Shown one piece after another: positions 7,273 to 12,526 of a stretch of 12,526 nt of DNA. A program made the translations under genes and the position numbers. The DNA is from Desulfohalobiaceae bacterium (GTDB taxonomy: Bacteria; Desulfobacterota; Desulfovibrionia; Desulfovibrionales; Desulfothermaceae). The notes below the pieces were generated by a model, which was not told the DNA's origin, ran no database searches, and was given only the letters and a program-made list of their open reading frames with translations. Within the stretch, counting starts at the first letter, position 1; each line of letters begins with the position of its first letter. The DNA is taken from assembly GCA_021737115.1 (NCBI GenBank), contig JAIPER010000065.1:1-12526 (forward strand). The letters are read 5' to 3'.

Positions 7273-8292
7273 TCAATCACCTGATTTTTCCCTGGTCTTG
7301 CCCAGAACTTCGATAAATTCCTTAAAGACGTCGAGATCAAAAGCCCCCTTCATCTCGTTGCTCATGATCTTCAGGGCTGCAAACGGAGCCTGGGCCGGGG
7401 CATAGGCCCGTTTTGAAGTGATGGCGTCGTAGACGTCGCAGCAGGTGATGATCCGCACCGGAAGTGGGATCTCCTCTTCTTTCATGCCGCTCGGGTACCC
7501 GCTGCCGTCAAATTTTTCATGATGAAACAAAATGCAGTTCAGGCTGGTCTGGGACAAAGCGACATTGGTGCACATGCGCATGCCATGCACCGGATGCAGC
7601 TTGACGGTCTCCCATTCCTCTTTGTCCAGTTTCCCGGGCTTGTTCAAGATGGAATTGGGGGTGTGGATCTTGCCTATATCATGAAGCAGGGCTCCGACCC
7701 CGACCTCGATGAAGGCTTCCTCTTCCCAGTCCTTGGCCAGGGATTGCATGAGGCTCATGGTATAGGTGAAGACATGGACGCTGTGGGTGAAGGTCTCGTA
7801 ATCATGAGATATGAATTGCCCGATATTTTCCAGGGCCCCGGGCGTCGACAGAAAATTGAGACTGGAGGAAACCAGATGCCGGACACCATCCAAAGTGGTT
7901 TCATCCACGGCCGGCAGCTTGCTTTGAAAGATCGAACAGACCTGTTTGCTGGTCGTATCCAGGAAAACCTTTGATCTTACATCCAAAGGGATCGCGGTAT
8001 CATTGAGTATCCACTCGAAATTATCGAAGACATAAGACTCGTAAGAATCCTGCTGGTCGTAAGGGATGTAGACGGTTCCTATCCCGTTTTCGATCAGCTT
8101 CTTTTTCAGGTGCTCGGAAAACTGTTCCCGTTCTTTGGTGTAGAGCACGTAATGATTGCCGTGCCGCAGATAAACCTTAAAATCGGTCAGGGCATTCGGG
8201 TTGAGTGTCTCCGGTGAAATCGGAAAGTAATTGCTTTCCCCGGAGGGTTTCATGTCACCTGAATTTTTCGATTTTGCCGAAGAGAGGGCCAT
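7273..8292 (-). CDS. HD-GYP domain protein (probable c-di-GMP phosphodiesterase)
   Basis: A 339-residue soluble protein. The N-terminal ~150 residues contain an uncharacterised segment (DFKVYLRHGNHYVLYTKERE, with predicted alpha/beta character) like those preceding HD-GYP domains in DUF3391-type or related proteins. No receiver or PAS motif is recognised. The HD-GYP core runs from about 155 to 335. Its metal and catalytic motifs are present: His170, HDIGKIHTP (His204-Asp205, Lys208), HPVHG (His233, His236), HHEKFDGSGYPSG (His257-His258, GYP at 265-267), and DVYDAITSKRAY (Asp286). Such domains hydrolyse c-di-GMP to pGpG or GMP. Start: ATG at 8292, backed by AAGGAGGAG 3 nt upstream of its purine spacer, is strongly preferred over in-frame TTG 8343 and ATG 8328. 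It is the first gene of the minus-strand run, with its own promoter at 8355-8383. Confidence 0.92.
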   Translation of the reverse strand: MALSSAKSKNSGDMKPSGESNYFPISPETLNPNALTDFKVYLRHGNHYVLYTKEREQFSEHLKKKLIENGIGTVYIPYDQQDSYESYVFDNFEWILNDTAIPLDVRSKVFLDTTSKQVCSIFQSKLPAVDETTLDGVRHLVSSSLNFLSTPGALENIGQFISHDYETFTHSVHVFTYTMSLMQSLAKDWEEEAFIEVGVGALLHDIGKIHTPNSILNKPGKLDKEEWETVKLHPVHGMRMCTNVALSQTSLNCILFHHEKFDGSGYPSGMKEEEIPLPVRIITCCDVYDAITSKRAYAPAQAPFAALKIMSNEMKGAFDLDVFKEFIEVLGKTREKSGD

Positions 8293-8295
8293 GCT

Positions 8296-8304
8296 CTCCT
8301 CCTT
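8296..8304 (-). promoter_or_regulatory. Strong Shine-Dalgarno of the HD-GYP gene
   Basis: AAGGAGGAG on the minus strand is separated from the ATG at 8292 by 3 nt (AGC); its GGAGG core is about 6 nt away. It is the best ribosome binding site in the window. It settles the start, removing 17 residues that would be added by the in-frame TTG at 8343. Confidence 0.8.
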
Positions 8305-8354
8305 TTCTGTACTGGACTCGGTTTGCATTGATAAGACGCCCAAAAGGCTGTGAA

Positions 8355-8383
8355 AATATAGCCAGAGAACAGCCCCAAGTCAA
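8355..8383 (-). promoter_or_regulatory. Sigma-70-type promoter of the HD-GYP operon
   Basis: On the minus strand TTGACT (8383-8378) is followed by a 17-nt spacer and TATATT (8360-8355). Both boxes differ from the consensus at one position each and the spacing is optimal. Transcription would start near 8348, leaving a leader of about 55 nt before the ATG at 8292. Confidence 0.7.
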
Positions 8384-8427
8384 ACATCACTATTCTTTGC
8401 AAAAGTTGTCCTGTCTTATTACGAAAC

Positions 8428-8576
8428 AAGCACGAAATTCAAATTCTTGAATGACAAAAACAAAGATTCAAAAAAATACAGAATAAAAGCAATTAGTTGT
8501 CGATCGATTTTTATTAGTTTTGAATTTTTGTCATTTGAAATTTGTTTCGAATTTCGTGCTTCGAATTTCGAATTTA
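8428..8576. repeat. AT-rich inverted repeat with TTCGAATTTCG motifs
   Basis: AAGCACGAAATTC (8428-8440) is the exact reverse complement of 8549-8561. Nested inside, AATGACAAAAA (8450-8460) is the exact reverse complement of 8525-8535. Together they can form a long imperfect cruciform or hairpin around an AT-rich centre with no gene. The right arm also carries a direct repeat, TCGAATTTCG, at 8547-8556 and 8561-8570, with a partial third copy to 8576. It fills the middle of the 528-nt gap between the divergent HD-GYP and radical SAM promoters. Its AT content contrasts sharply with the flanking genes. Confidence 0.6.
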
Positions 8577-8703
8577 CAGATATTATGTCCAATTTTTATG
8601 TCAAAGCCATCATTTTAAGCAGTTAACTATCGTAATTGGCATGGGTGCACGAAGTCTGAATTTATGACGACGCATGAACAAATTCATAAGCAAAAATTGC
8701 TCC

Positions 8704-8732
8704 TTGCCACATCCCCCATCATCTCTTATAAT
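8704..8732 (+). promoter_or_regulatory. Sigma-70-type promoter of the radical SAM operon
   Basis: TTGCCA (8704-8709), a 17-nt spacer and a perfect TATAAT (8727-8732). Transcription would start around 8739-8740, giving a leader of roughly 80 nt before the ATG at 8821. I see no known riboswitch in that leader, although cobalamin control would be plausible for a B12 enzyme. Confidence 0.75.
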
Positions 8733-8820
8733 ACTAAAGTAGGCAAGGTCTTTGTGAAGATGGACCCCGTCCGGGCAGGCCTTCGGAATTCTTCAAACTA
8801 GAAAACAAAGAGATATCCAG

Positions 8821-10314
8821 ATGAATATTTTGTTGATCTATCCTAAGTACCCGGAAACGTTCTGGAGTTTTAACAAGGCCCTGAAGTTTGTCTCCAAGAA
8901 GGCGGCCTTCCCTCCCCTGGGGCTGTTGACCGTTGCCGCCATGCTCCCCGGGGACTGGGGCAAGAGGCTCGTGGACCTGAACATCACCACCCTTAAACAA
9001 AAGGACCTTGAATGGGCCGATCTGGTCTTCGTGAGCGGCATGCTGGTCCAGAAGGAGAGTGCCAGAGAAATTATCCGTCTCTGCCGGGAAGGCGGCAAAA
9101 CCGTGGTCGCAGGAGGACCGGCCTTCAGTGCCGAGCCCGAGTCCTTCCCCGGAGTGGACCACTTTGTCCTCAATGAGGCGGAAGTCACCTTGCCCCTCTT
9201 TCTCAAGGACCTGGCCGAGGGTCGGCCACTAAAAAAGTATACCTCGGGCGAGCGGCCCGATATCAGGCAGACCCCCGTCCCTTTGTGGTCTCTGATCGAC
9301 ATGAAACAATATGCCACCATGCCCGTCCAGTTCTCCAGGGGATGCCCCTTTGACTGTGAATTCTGCGATATCGTCATCTTAAACGGCAGAAAGCCCAGAA
9401 CCAAGACCCCGAAACAAATGATCACCGAACTGCAGTCCCTGTACGACCTCGGCTGGAAAGCCGGGGTCTTCATCGTCGATGACAACTTCATCGGCAACAA
9501 AAAAAAGGTCAAGGAACTGCTGCGACAGGTCATTGCCTGGCAGAAGGAACACCGCTATCCATTCACCCTGCTCACCGAGGCCAGCGTCGATCTGGCTGAA
9601 GATCCGGAACTTATGGACCTCATGAGTGCGGCCAATTTCAGAAAGGTCTTTTTAGGGCTGGAAACCCCCTGCATCGAGAGCCTTCTTGAATGCGGAAAAA
9701 AACATAATACCAAACAGGACCTCACGGAATGCGTCCGCATCATCCACCAGCACGGTATGCAGGTCATGGGCGGCTTCATCGTCGGTTTCGACTCCGACAC
9801 CGAAAAGATCTTCGAGACCCAGATCGAGTTTATCCAGCGCATAGGCGTGGCCACGGCCATGGTCGGCCTGCTGGGGGCCGCCCCCCAAACCAGGCTCTGG
9901 CACAGGCTCAAGGCCGAAGGCAGACTGCTCCAGGAGTCAAGCGGGGACAATACCGATGGCAGCCTGAATTTCATCCCGAACATGGGCAAGGAAACCCTGC
10001 TGCAAGGGTACAAGAAAGTAGTCGAGACCATCTATTCCCCCAGGGAGTACTACGCCAGGATCAACACCTTTGTCCGCAACTACAACCCCAAAGCCAAAGC
10101 CAAGCTCTCTGCCTCCGATCTCAAGGCCCTGATCAGGAGCCTCTGGAGGATCGGCATTTTTTCCAGATCCAGCATCCTGTACTGGAAAACGATCATCAAG
10201 ACCTTTTTCATCAAAATCAGGGCCTTGCCGGATGTCATCGAACTGGCGATCTACGGTCACCATTTCCAGTATATCGCCAAAAAAATATCCAAAAACCAGG
10301 GCCTGAAGCAATGA
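8821..10314 (+). CDS. B12-binding domain radical SAM protein (DUF4070-type)
   Basis: A 497-residue protein. Residues 1-140 form a cobalamin-binding-like Rossmann domain (MNILLIYPKYPETFW at the start, FPPLGLLTVAAMLP at 30-43, VVAGGP at 95-100). The classic DxHxxG base-off motif is not visible. The radical SAM core follows, with the cluster ligands Cys175, Cys179 and Cys182 in the spacing Cx3Cx2C inside FSRGCPFDCEFCDIV. It also has the FIVDDNF strand (217-223) and VFLGLETP (276-283). The C-terminal part from about residue 350 looks like DUF4070. Such enzymes commonly perform radical methylations or ring chemistry on lipids, tetrapyrroles or natural products, and need anaerobic or low-oxygen conditions. 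The substrate is unknown. The start ATG has only a weak AAGAGAT upstream. Its stop overlaps the next gene (ATGA), so the pair is one operon, driven by the promoter at 8704-8732. Confidence 0.9.
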   Translation: MNILLIYPKYPETFWSFNKALKFVSKKAAFPPLGLLTVAAMLPGDWGKRLVDLNITTLKQKDLEWADLVFVSGMLVQKESAREIIRLCREGGKTVVAGGPAFSAEPESFPGVDHFVLNEAEVTLPLFLKDLAEGRPLKKYTSGERPDIRQTPVPLWSLIDMKQYATMPVQFSRGCPFDCEFCDIVILNGRKPRTKTPKQMITELQSLYDLGWKAGVFIVDDNFIGNKKKVKELLRQVIAWQKEHRYPFTLLTEASVDLAEDPELMDLMSAANFRKVFLGLETPCIESLLECGKKHNTKQDLTECVRIIHQHGMQVMGGFIVGFDSDTEKIFETQIEFIQRIGVATAMVGLLGAAPQTRLWHRLKAEGRLLQESSGDNTDGSLNFIPNMGKETLLQGYKKVVETIYSPREYYARINTFVRNYNPKAKAKLSASDLKALIRSLWRIGIFSRSSILYWKTIIKTFFIKIRALPDVIELAIYGHHFQYIAKKISKNQGLKQ

Positions 10315-11444
10315 TCTTTCACCAACCAGCCAAACTCTTTTTTGGATCGGGCGAGATCAGGAACATCCAGGACATCGTCCGAAACGAGCTGCGGGCCGGC
10401 CCTTCCCTGCTGATCACGGACAAAGGGCTGACCCAAACCGGACTCCCGGAGAAGATCCTAGCTGAACTGGAGATCAGGGAAGTATTCGACTCGGTGGAAC
10501 AAAATCCAACCTCCCTGACCGTGAACAGGATCGGGGCCTTGGCCAGAAGGGTCAAACCTGACCTGATCATCGGCCTTGGCGGGGGCAGCGTTCTTGACGC
10601 CGCCAAGGCGGCCTCGGTTCTGGCCACCAATCCCGGGCTCATAGAGGATTATGAAGGTTCGGCAAAGCAATCCGCGCCCCCCCTGCCCATGCTGGCCGTG
10701 CCCACCACCTGCGGCACCGGCAGCGAAGTGACCCGGGGTGCGGTCATCACCGATACCAGGCGGCGATTCAAGATGTCCGTCAAATCCGCACAGATGTATC
10801 CCAGGGCGGCCCTTGTGGATCCGGATCTGCTGGCGACCCTGCCCCGGTCGGTGGTGGCTTCCACCGGACTGGACGCCCTGACCCATGCCATAGAGGCCTA
10901 TACATCGCGGCCGGCCAATCTGATCACCGATCAATTCGCCCTGCAGGCAACGAAACTCGTCCTCGGCTCCATCGAGGCCGCCCACCAGGACGTCGCCCGG
11001 CACAAAGAGGCCAGGGAGGCCCTGATGTACGGCAGCACCCTGGCCGGTTTCGCCTTCGGCAATTCCGATGTGGGAGCGGTTCACTGCCTGGCCGAATCCC
11101 TGGGCGGACTCTATGACACCCCCCATGGGGTGGCCAATGCTATCTTTCTCCCCTTTGTCATGAAATTCAACCTCCGGGTCAGTGCCGAACGTTATAAGGA
11201 CCTGGCCACCGCAGCGGGCATCCGGGAAGAAAACAGCCTGGAGGCGGCTTCAAAGCTCATTGAGCGAATCGTCTCGGTTTCCAGGGACCTGAACATCCCC
11301 GGATTTTCCGATCTCGGCATCGACCGCGGTCAATTTGCCCGCATCGCCGAAGCATCGGTGCAAAACGGATCAAACCCCTCCAATCCAAGGCAGGCCGGGA
11401 TACAGGATTACGTGGACATCCTGGATGAGGCCCTGGCTGGATAG
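10311..11444 (+). CDS. Iron-containing (group III) alcohol dehydrogenase
   Basis: A 377-residue cytoplasmic NAD(P)-dependent dehydrogenase of the Fe-ADH family, oxidising alcohols or reducing aldehydes. It has the dinucleotide site GGGSVLD (90-96), the motif PTTCGTGSEVT (131-141), and the four metal ligands in the family spacing: Asp188 and His192 in STGLDALTHAIEAYTS, His258 in AVHCLAESLGG, and His272 in TPHGVANAIFLP. The C-terminal NPR (358-360) is also conserved, and the length is typical. The start ATG at 10311 overlaps the TGA of the radical SAM gene. The frame is open much further upstream (to 9729), but that part lies antiphase inside the radical SAM gene and is not expected to be translated. 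The tight coupling suggests the enzyme oxidises or reduces the radical SAM product, or a precursor of it. This is inference, and the physiological substrate cannot be read. Confidence 0.93.
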   Translation: MIFHQPAKLFFGSGEIRNIQDIVRNELRAGPSLLITDKGLTQTGLPEKILAELEIREVFDSVEQNPTSLTVNRIGALARRVKPDLIIGLGGGSVLDAAKAASVLATNPGLIEDYEGSAKQSAPPLPMLAVPTTCGTGSEVTRGAVITDTRRRFKMSVKSAQMYPRAALVDPDLLATLPRSVVASTGLDALTHAIEAYTSRPANLITDQFALQATKLVLGSIEAAHQDVARHKEAREALMYGSTLAGFAFGNSDVGAVHCLAESLGGLYDTPHGVANAIFLPFVMKFNLRVSAERYKDLATAAGIREENSLEAASKLIERIVSVSRDLNIPGFSDLGIDRGQFARIAEASVQNGSNPSNPRQAGIQDYVDILDEALAG

Positions 11445-11477
11445 GGGTGAAAGATGCCGCTATGCTGTTATGAAGAA

Positions 11478-11525
11478 ATGCTGGCATGCTGGCATGCTGG
11501 GATGCTGGAATGCTGGGATGCTGAG
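11478..11525. repeat. Tandem array of six ATGCTGGN octamers
   Basis: Six contiguous 8-bp units read ATGCTGGC, ATGCTGGC, ATGCTGGG, ATGCTGGA, ATGCTGGG and ATGCTGAG. The last base varies, and the sixth unit also differs at position 7. A partial related copy, ATGCTGTT, stands at 11462-11469. The array begins 34 nt after the alcohol dehydrogenase stop. No coding function is seen. Confidence 0.9.
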
Positions 11526-11571
11526 ATGAAGAAGCATAGTGCAGAGGACATGGAAAAGAGGATTCCTCACC

Positions 11572-11843
11572 GATTCACTGATTCACCGATTCACTGATTC
11601 ACCGATTTACTGATTCACCGATTCACTGATTCACCGATTCACTGATTCACCGATTTACTGATTCACCGATTCACTGATTCACCGATTCACTGATTCACCG
11701 ATTCACTGATTCACCGATTCACTGATTCACCGATTCACTGATTCACCGATTCACTGATTCACCGATTCACTGATTCACCGATTTACTGATTCACCGATTC
11801 ACCGATTCACTGATTCACCGATTCACCGATTCACCGATTTACT
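11572..11843. repeat. Tandem array of 34 GATTCACC / GATTCACT octamers
   Basis: Exactly 272 bp, or 34 contiguous 8-bp units with no length variation. Units are GATTCACC, GATTCACT or GATTTACT, mostly alternating ACC and ACT to give a 16-bp higher-order period. The GATTTACT variant occurs at 11604, 11652, 11780 and 11836. Near its right end the alternation breaks into runs of GATTCACC. The array stops 9 nt before the ATG of the TPR lipoprotein gene. It has no spacers and so is not a CRISPR. All forward frames meet TGA within the array. It is a large microsatellite of uncertain function, possibly affecting transcription or the 5' leader of the next gene. Confidence 0.97.
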
Positions 11844-11852
11844 GGCTTACTT

Positions 11853-12440
11853 ATGTCCAGACCAAAACCAACCAGGACCCTTTTTGCAATACTGCTCATC
11901 CCTTGTGGCATTCTGCTGCTTTCGGGGTGCCCGCAACGGCAGTTCGCTGAATTCAATTATAGGGTCGGCCGAGGCATGGATGAGACCTTTGAATTTTTGT
12001 ATGCAGCAGAAAAAGATCTACATGACAGCAGGCAGCCGGAAAAGGCTCTCGATTACTATAAGGCCGGCCGCCGGGCCTTACAGAGGCAGGAATGGGCCGA
12101 GGCCGTCAGGACCTTGACCCTGGCCGCCCGTTACGGCCGGGGATGGTCCAGGCCTTATTCGGCGAGAGGCTGGGCCTACGCCGAACAGGGACGGTATCAA
12201 CAGGCCATTGCCGACTGCAACAAGGCCATTCTGATCAATCCGCAGAACAGCTATGCCTACAACAACAGAGGGCTGGCTTATCAAAGGACCGGTGACCTTT
12301 TCCGGGCCAAAAGAGATTACGCCAGGGCCTGCGAAACGGGTTTGAAGACTGCTTGCCGCAACCTGGAAAATTTCCACCTGGATGAACCACGTGCGCATGA
12401 CAACCAAAGCCGGGAGGCTCAGCCGCACCATGAGCATTGA
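11853..12440 (+). CDS. TPR-repeat lipoprotein
   Basis: A 195-residue predicted lipoprotein. Residues 1-25 form a signal peptide with a basic N-terminus (RPKPTR), a hydrophobic core and the lipobox LSGC, giving lipidation at Cys26. The residue after it is Pro, not Asp, so outer-membrane sorting is likely. About three tetratricopeptide repeats follow (about 69-102, 103-134 and 135-168). The clearest is RGWAYAEQGRYQQAIADCNK; the third is NNRGLAYQRTGDLFRAKRDY. Cys160 and Cys168 in the last repeat recall Sel1/Hcp-type cysteine pairs. The tail from about 178 is charged and His-rich. TPR lipoproteins usually scaffold envelope or secretion complexes; the partner is unknown. The start is fixed: the nearest upstream in-frame stop is at 11811-11813 and no other start codon lies between. 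No Shine-Dalgarno is visible, since the octamer array ends 9 nt upstream. The final codons overlap the next gene. Confidence 0.88.
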   Translation: MSRPKPTRTLFAILLIPCGILLLSGCPQRQFAEFNYRVGRGMDETFEFLYAAEKDLHDSRQPEKALDYYKAGRRALQRQEWAEAVRTLTLAARYGRGWSRPYSARGWAYAEQGRYQQAIADCNKAILINPQNSYAYNNRGLAYQRTGDLFRAKRDYARACETGLKTACRNLENFHLDEPRAHDNQSREAQPHHEH

Positions 12441-12526
12441 AAACCTGCTCAATGATCTGAGCAGCGTGGACATCGAAGCGGTCTATCTCAAGGGCAAAAA
12501 GGTCCGGGATCAGGATTTTGCCGAAC
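12430..12526 (+). CDS. 5' end of an unidentified gene running off the window
   Basis: The ATG at 12430 opens a frame to the window's edge (32 residues, beginning MSIENLLNDLSSVDIEAVYL). It overlaps the last 11 nt of the TPR lipoprotein gene, suggesting translational coupling. A GGGAGGC about 11-12 nt upstream could serve as ribosome binding site. In-frame ATGs at 12397 and 12382 are alternative starts, so the N-terminus is uncertain. The visible part is charged and apparently soluble, with no signal peptide. I do not recognise the family and assign no function. Confidence 0.6.
   Translation, partial: MSIENLLNDLSSVDIEAVYLKGKKVRDQDFAE

Noticed and set aside
8293..8343. Longer HD-GYP protein starting at TTG 8343 or ATG 8328
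   Set aside because: The strongest Shine-Dalgarno in the window sits just before ATG 8292, and the extra residues are poorly ordered and encode the ribosome binding site itself.
8740..8820. Cobalamin riboswitch in the leader of the radical SAM gene
   Set aside because: The leader is only about 80 nt and lacks a recognisable B12-box; too short for the usual architecture.
9729..10310. N-terminal extension of the alcohol dehydrogenase frame (about 194 codons)
   Set aside because: It runs out of phase inside the radical SAM gene, and its translation is Gln/Arg/Pro-rich with no domain. The family N-terminus matches the ATG at 10311.
10458..11126. Minus-strand frame opposite the alcohol dehydrogenase
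   Set aside because: Antisense to a gene with all catalytic residues conserved; Gly/Gln-rich with no motif.
11526..11597. Tiny frame of 23 codons entering the octamer array
   Set aside because: It ends at a TGA created by the repeat units and has no ribosome binding site. Most of its end is simple repeat.
11572..11843. CRISPR array
   Set aside because: The units are contiguous 8-mers with no spacers, and no cas genes are present.

Overview
The window is a stretch of GC-rich bacterial chromosome. It has dense codirectional genes, mostly ATG, GTG and TTG starts behind AGGAG-type ribosome binding sites, and AT-rich gaps loaded with short simple repeats. The gene set (a fused PurS-PurL type FGAM synthase, an HTH/periplasmic-binding-like regulator, an HD-GYP protein, a cobalamin-binding radical SAM enzyme, an iron alcohol dehydrogenase and a TPR lipoprotein with a lipobox) fits a Gram-negative, probably anaerobic member of the Desulfobacterota (former Deltaproteobacteria). 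This is an inference from gene families and repeat style; no rRNA or other marker is present.

Layout. Positions 2-193 hold the tail of an unidentified plus-strand gene that is interrupted by an in-frame TAG but stays coding-like up to a TAA. A terminator-like hairpin cluster follows (295-392). A glycerophosphodiester phosphodiesterase gene (462-1289, +) then converges on a long minus-strand run. In the direction of transcription, from right to left, that run is an HD-GYP protein (8292-7273), an HTH + PBP-like regulator (7236-6310), a Nudix hydrolase (6313-5894, overlapping the regulator by 4 nt), PurSL (5767-2780) and a UMF1-family MFS transporter (2726-1356). The first three look like one operon driven by a clear sigma-70-type promoter at 8355-8383. 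PurSL and the transporter are separated from them by a 126-nt gap that contains a 13-bp perfect inverted repeat flanked by a 3-bp direct repeat.

Right of the divergent gap at 8293-8820, a second clear sigma-70-type promoter (8704-8732) drives a two-gene plus-strand unit. It encodes a B12-binding radical SAM protein (8821-10314) and an iron-dependent alcohol dehydrogenase (10311-11444), joined by an ATGA overlap. A 408-nt gap follows with two unrelated tandem arrays of the same 8-bp period: six copies of ATGCTGGN, then exactly 34 copies of GATTCACC/GATTCACT. The second array ends 9 nt before the ATG of a TPR lipoprotein (11853-12440), which has no visible Shine-Dalgarno sequence. A further gene starts at about 12430 and runs off the window.

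How the genes may work together: the purine synthase, GDPD and transporter look like ordinary housekeeping functions. The HD-GYP/regulator/Nudix set could couple small-ligand (possibly oxyanion) sensing to c-di-GMP turnover. The radical SAM/alcohol dehydrogenase pair looks like a small biosynthetic or modification unit whose substrate cannot be read from the sequence. No rRNA, tRNA, CRISPR array, complete insertion sequence or integrase was seen.
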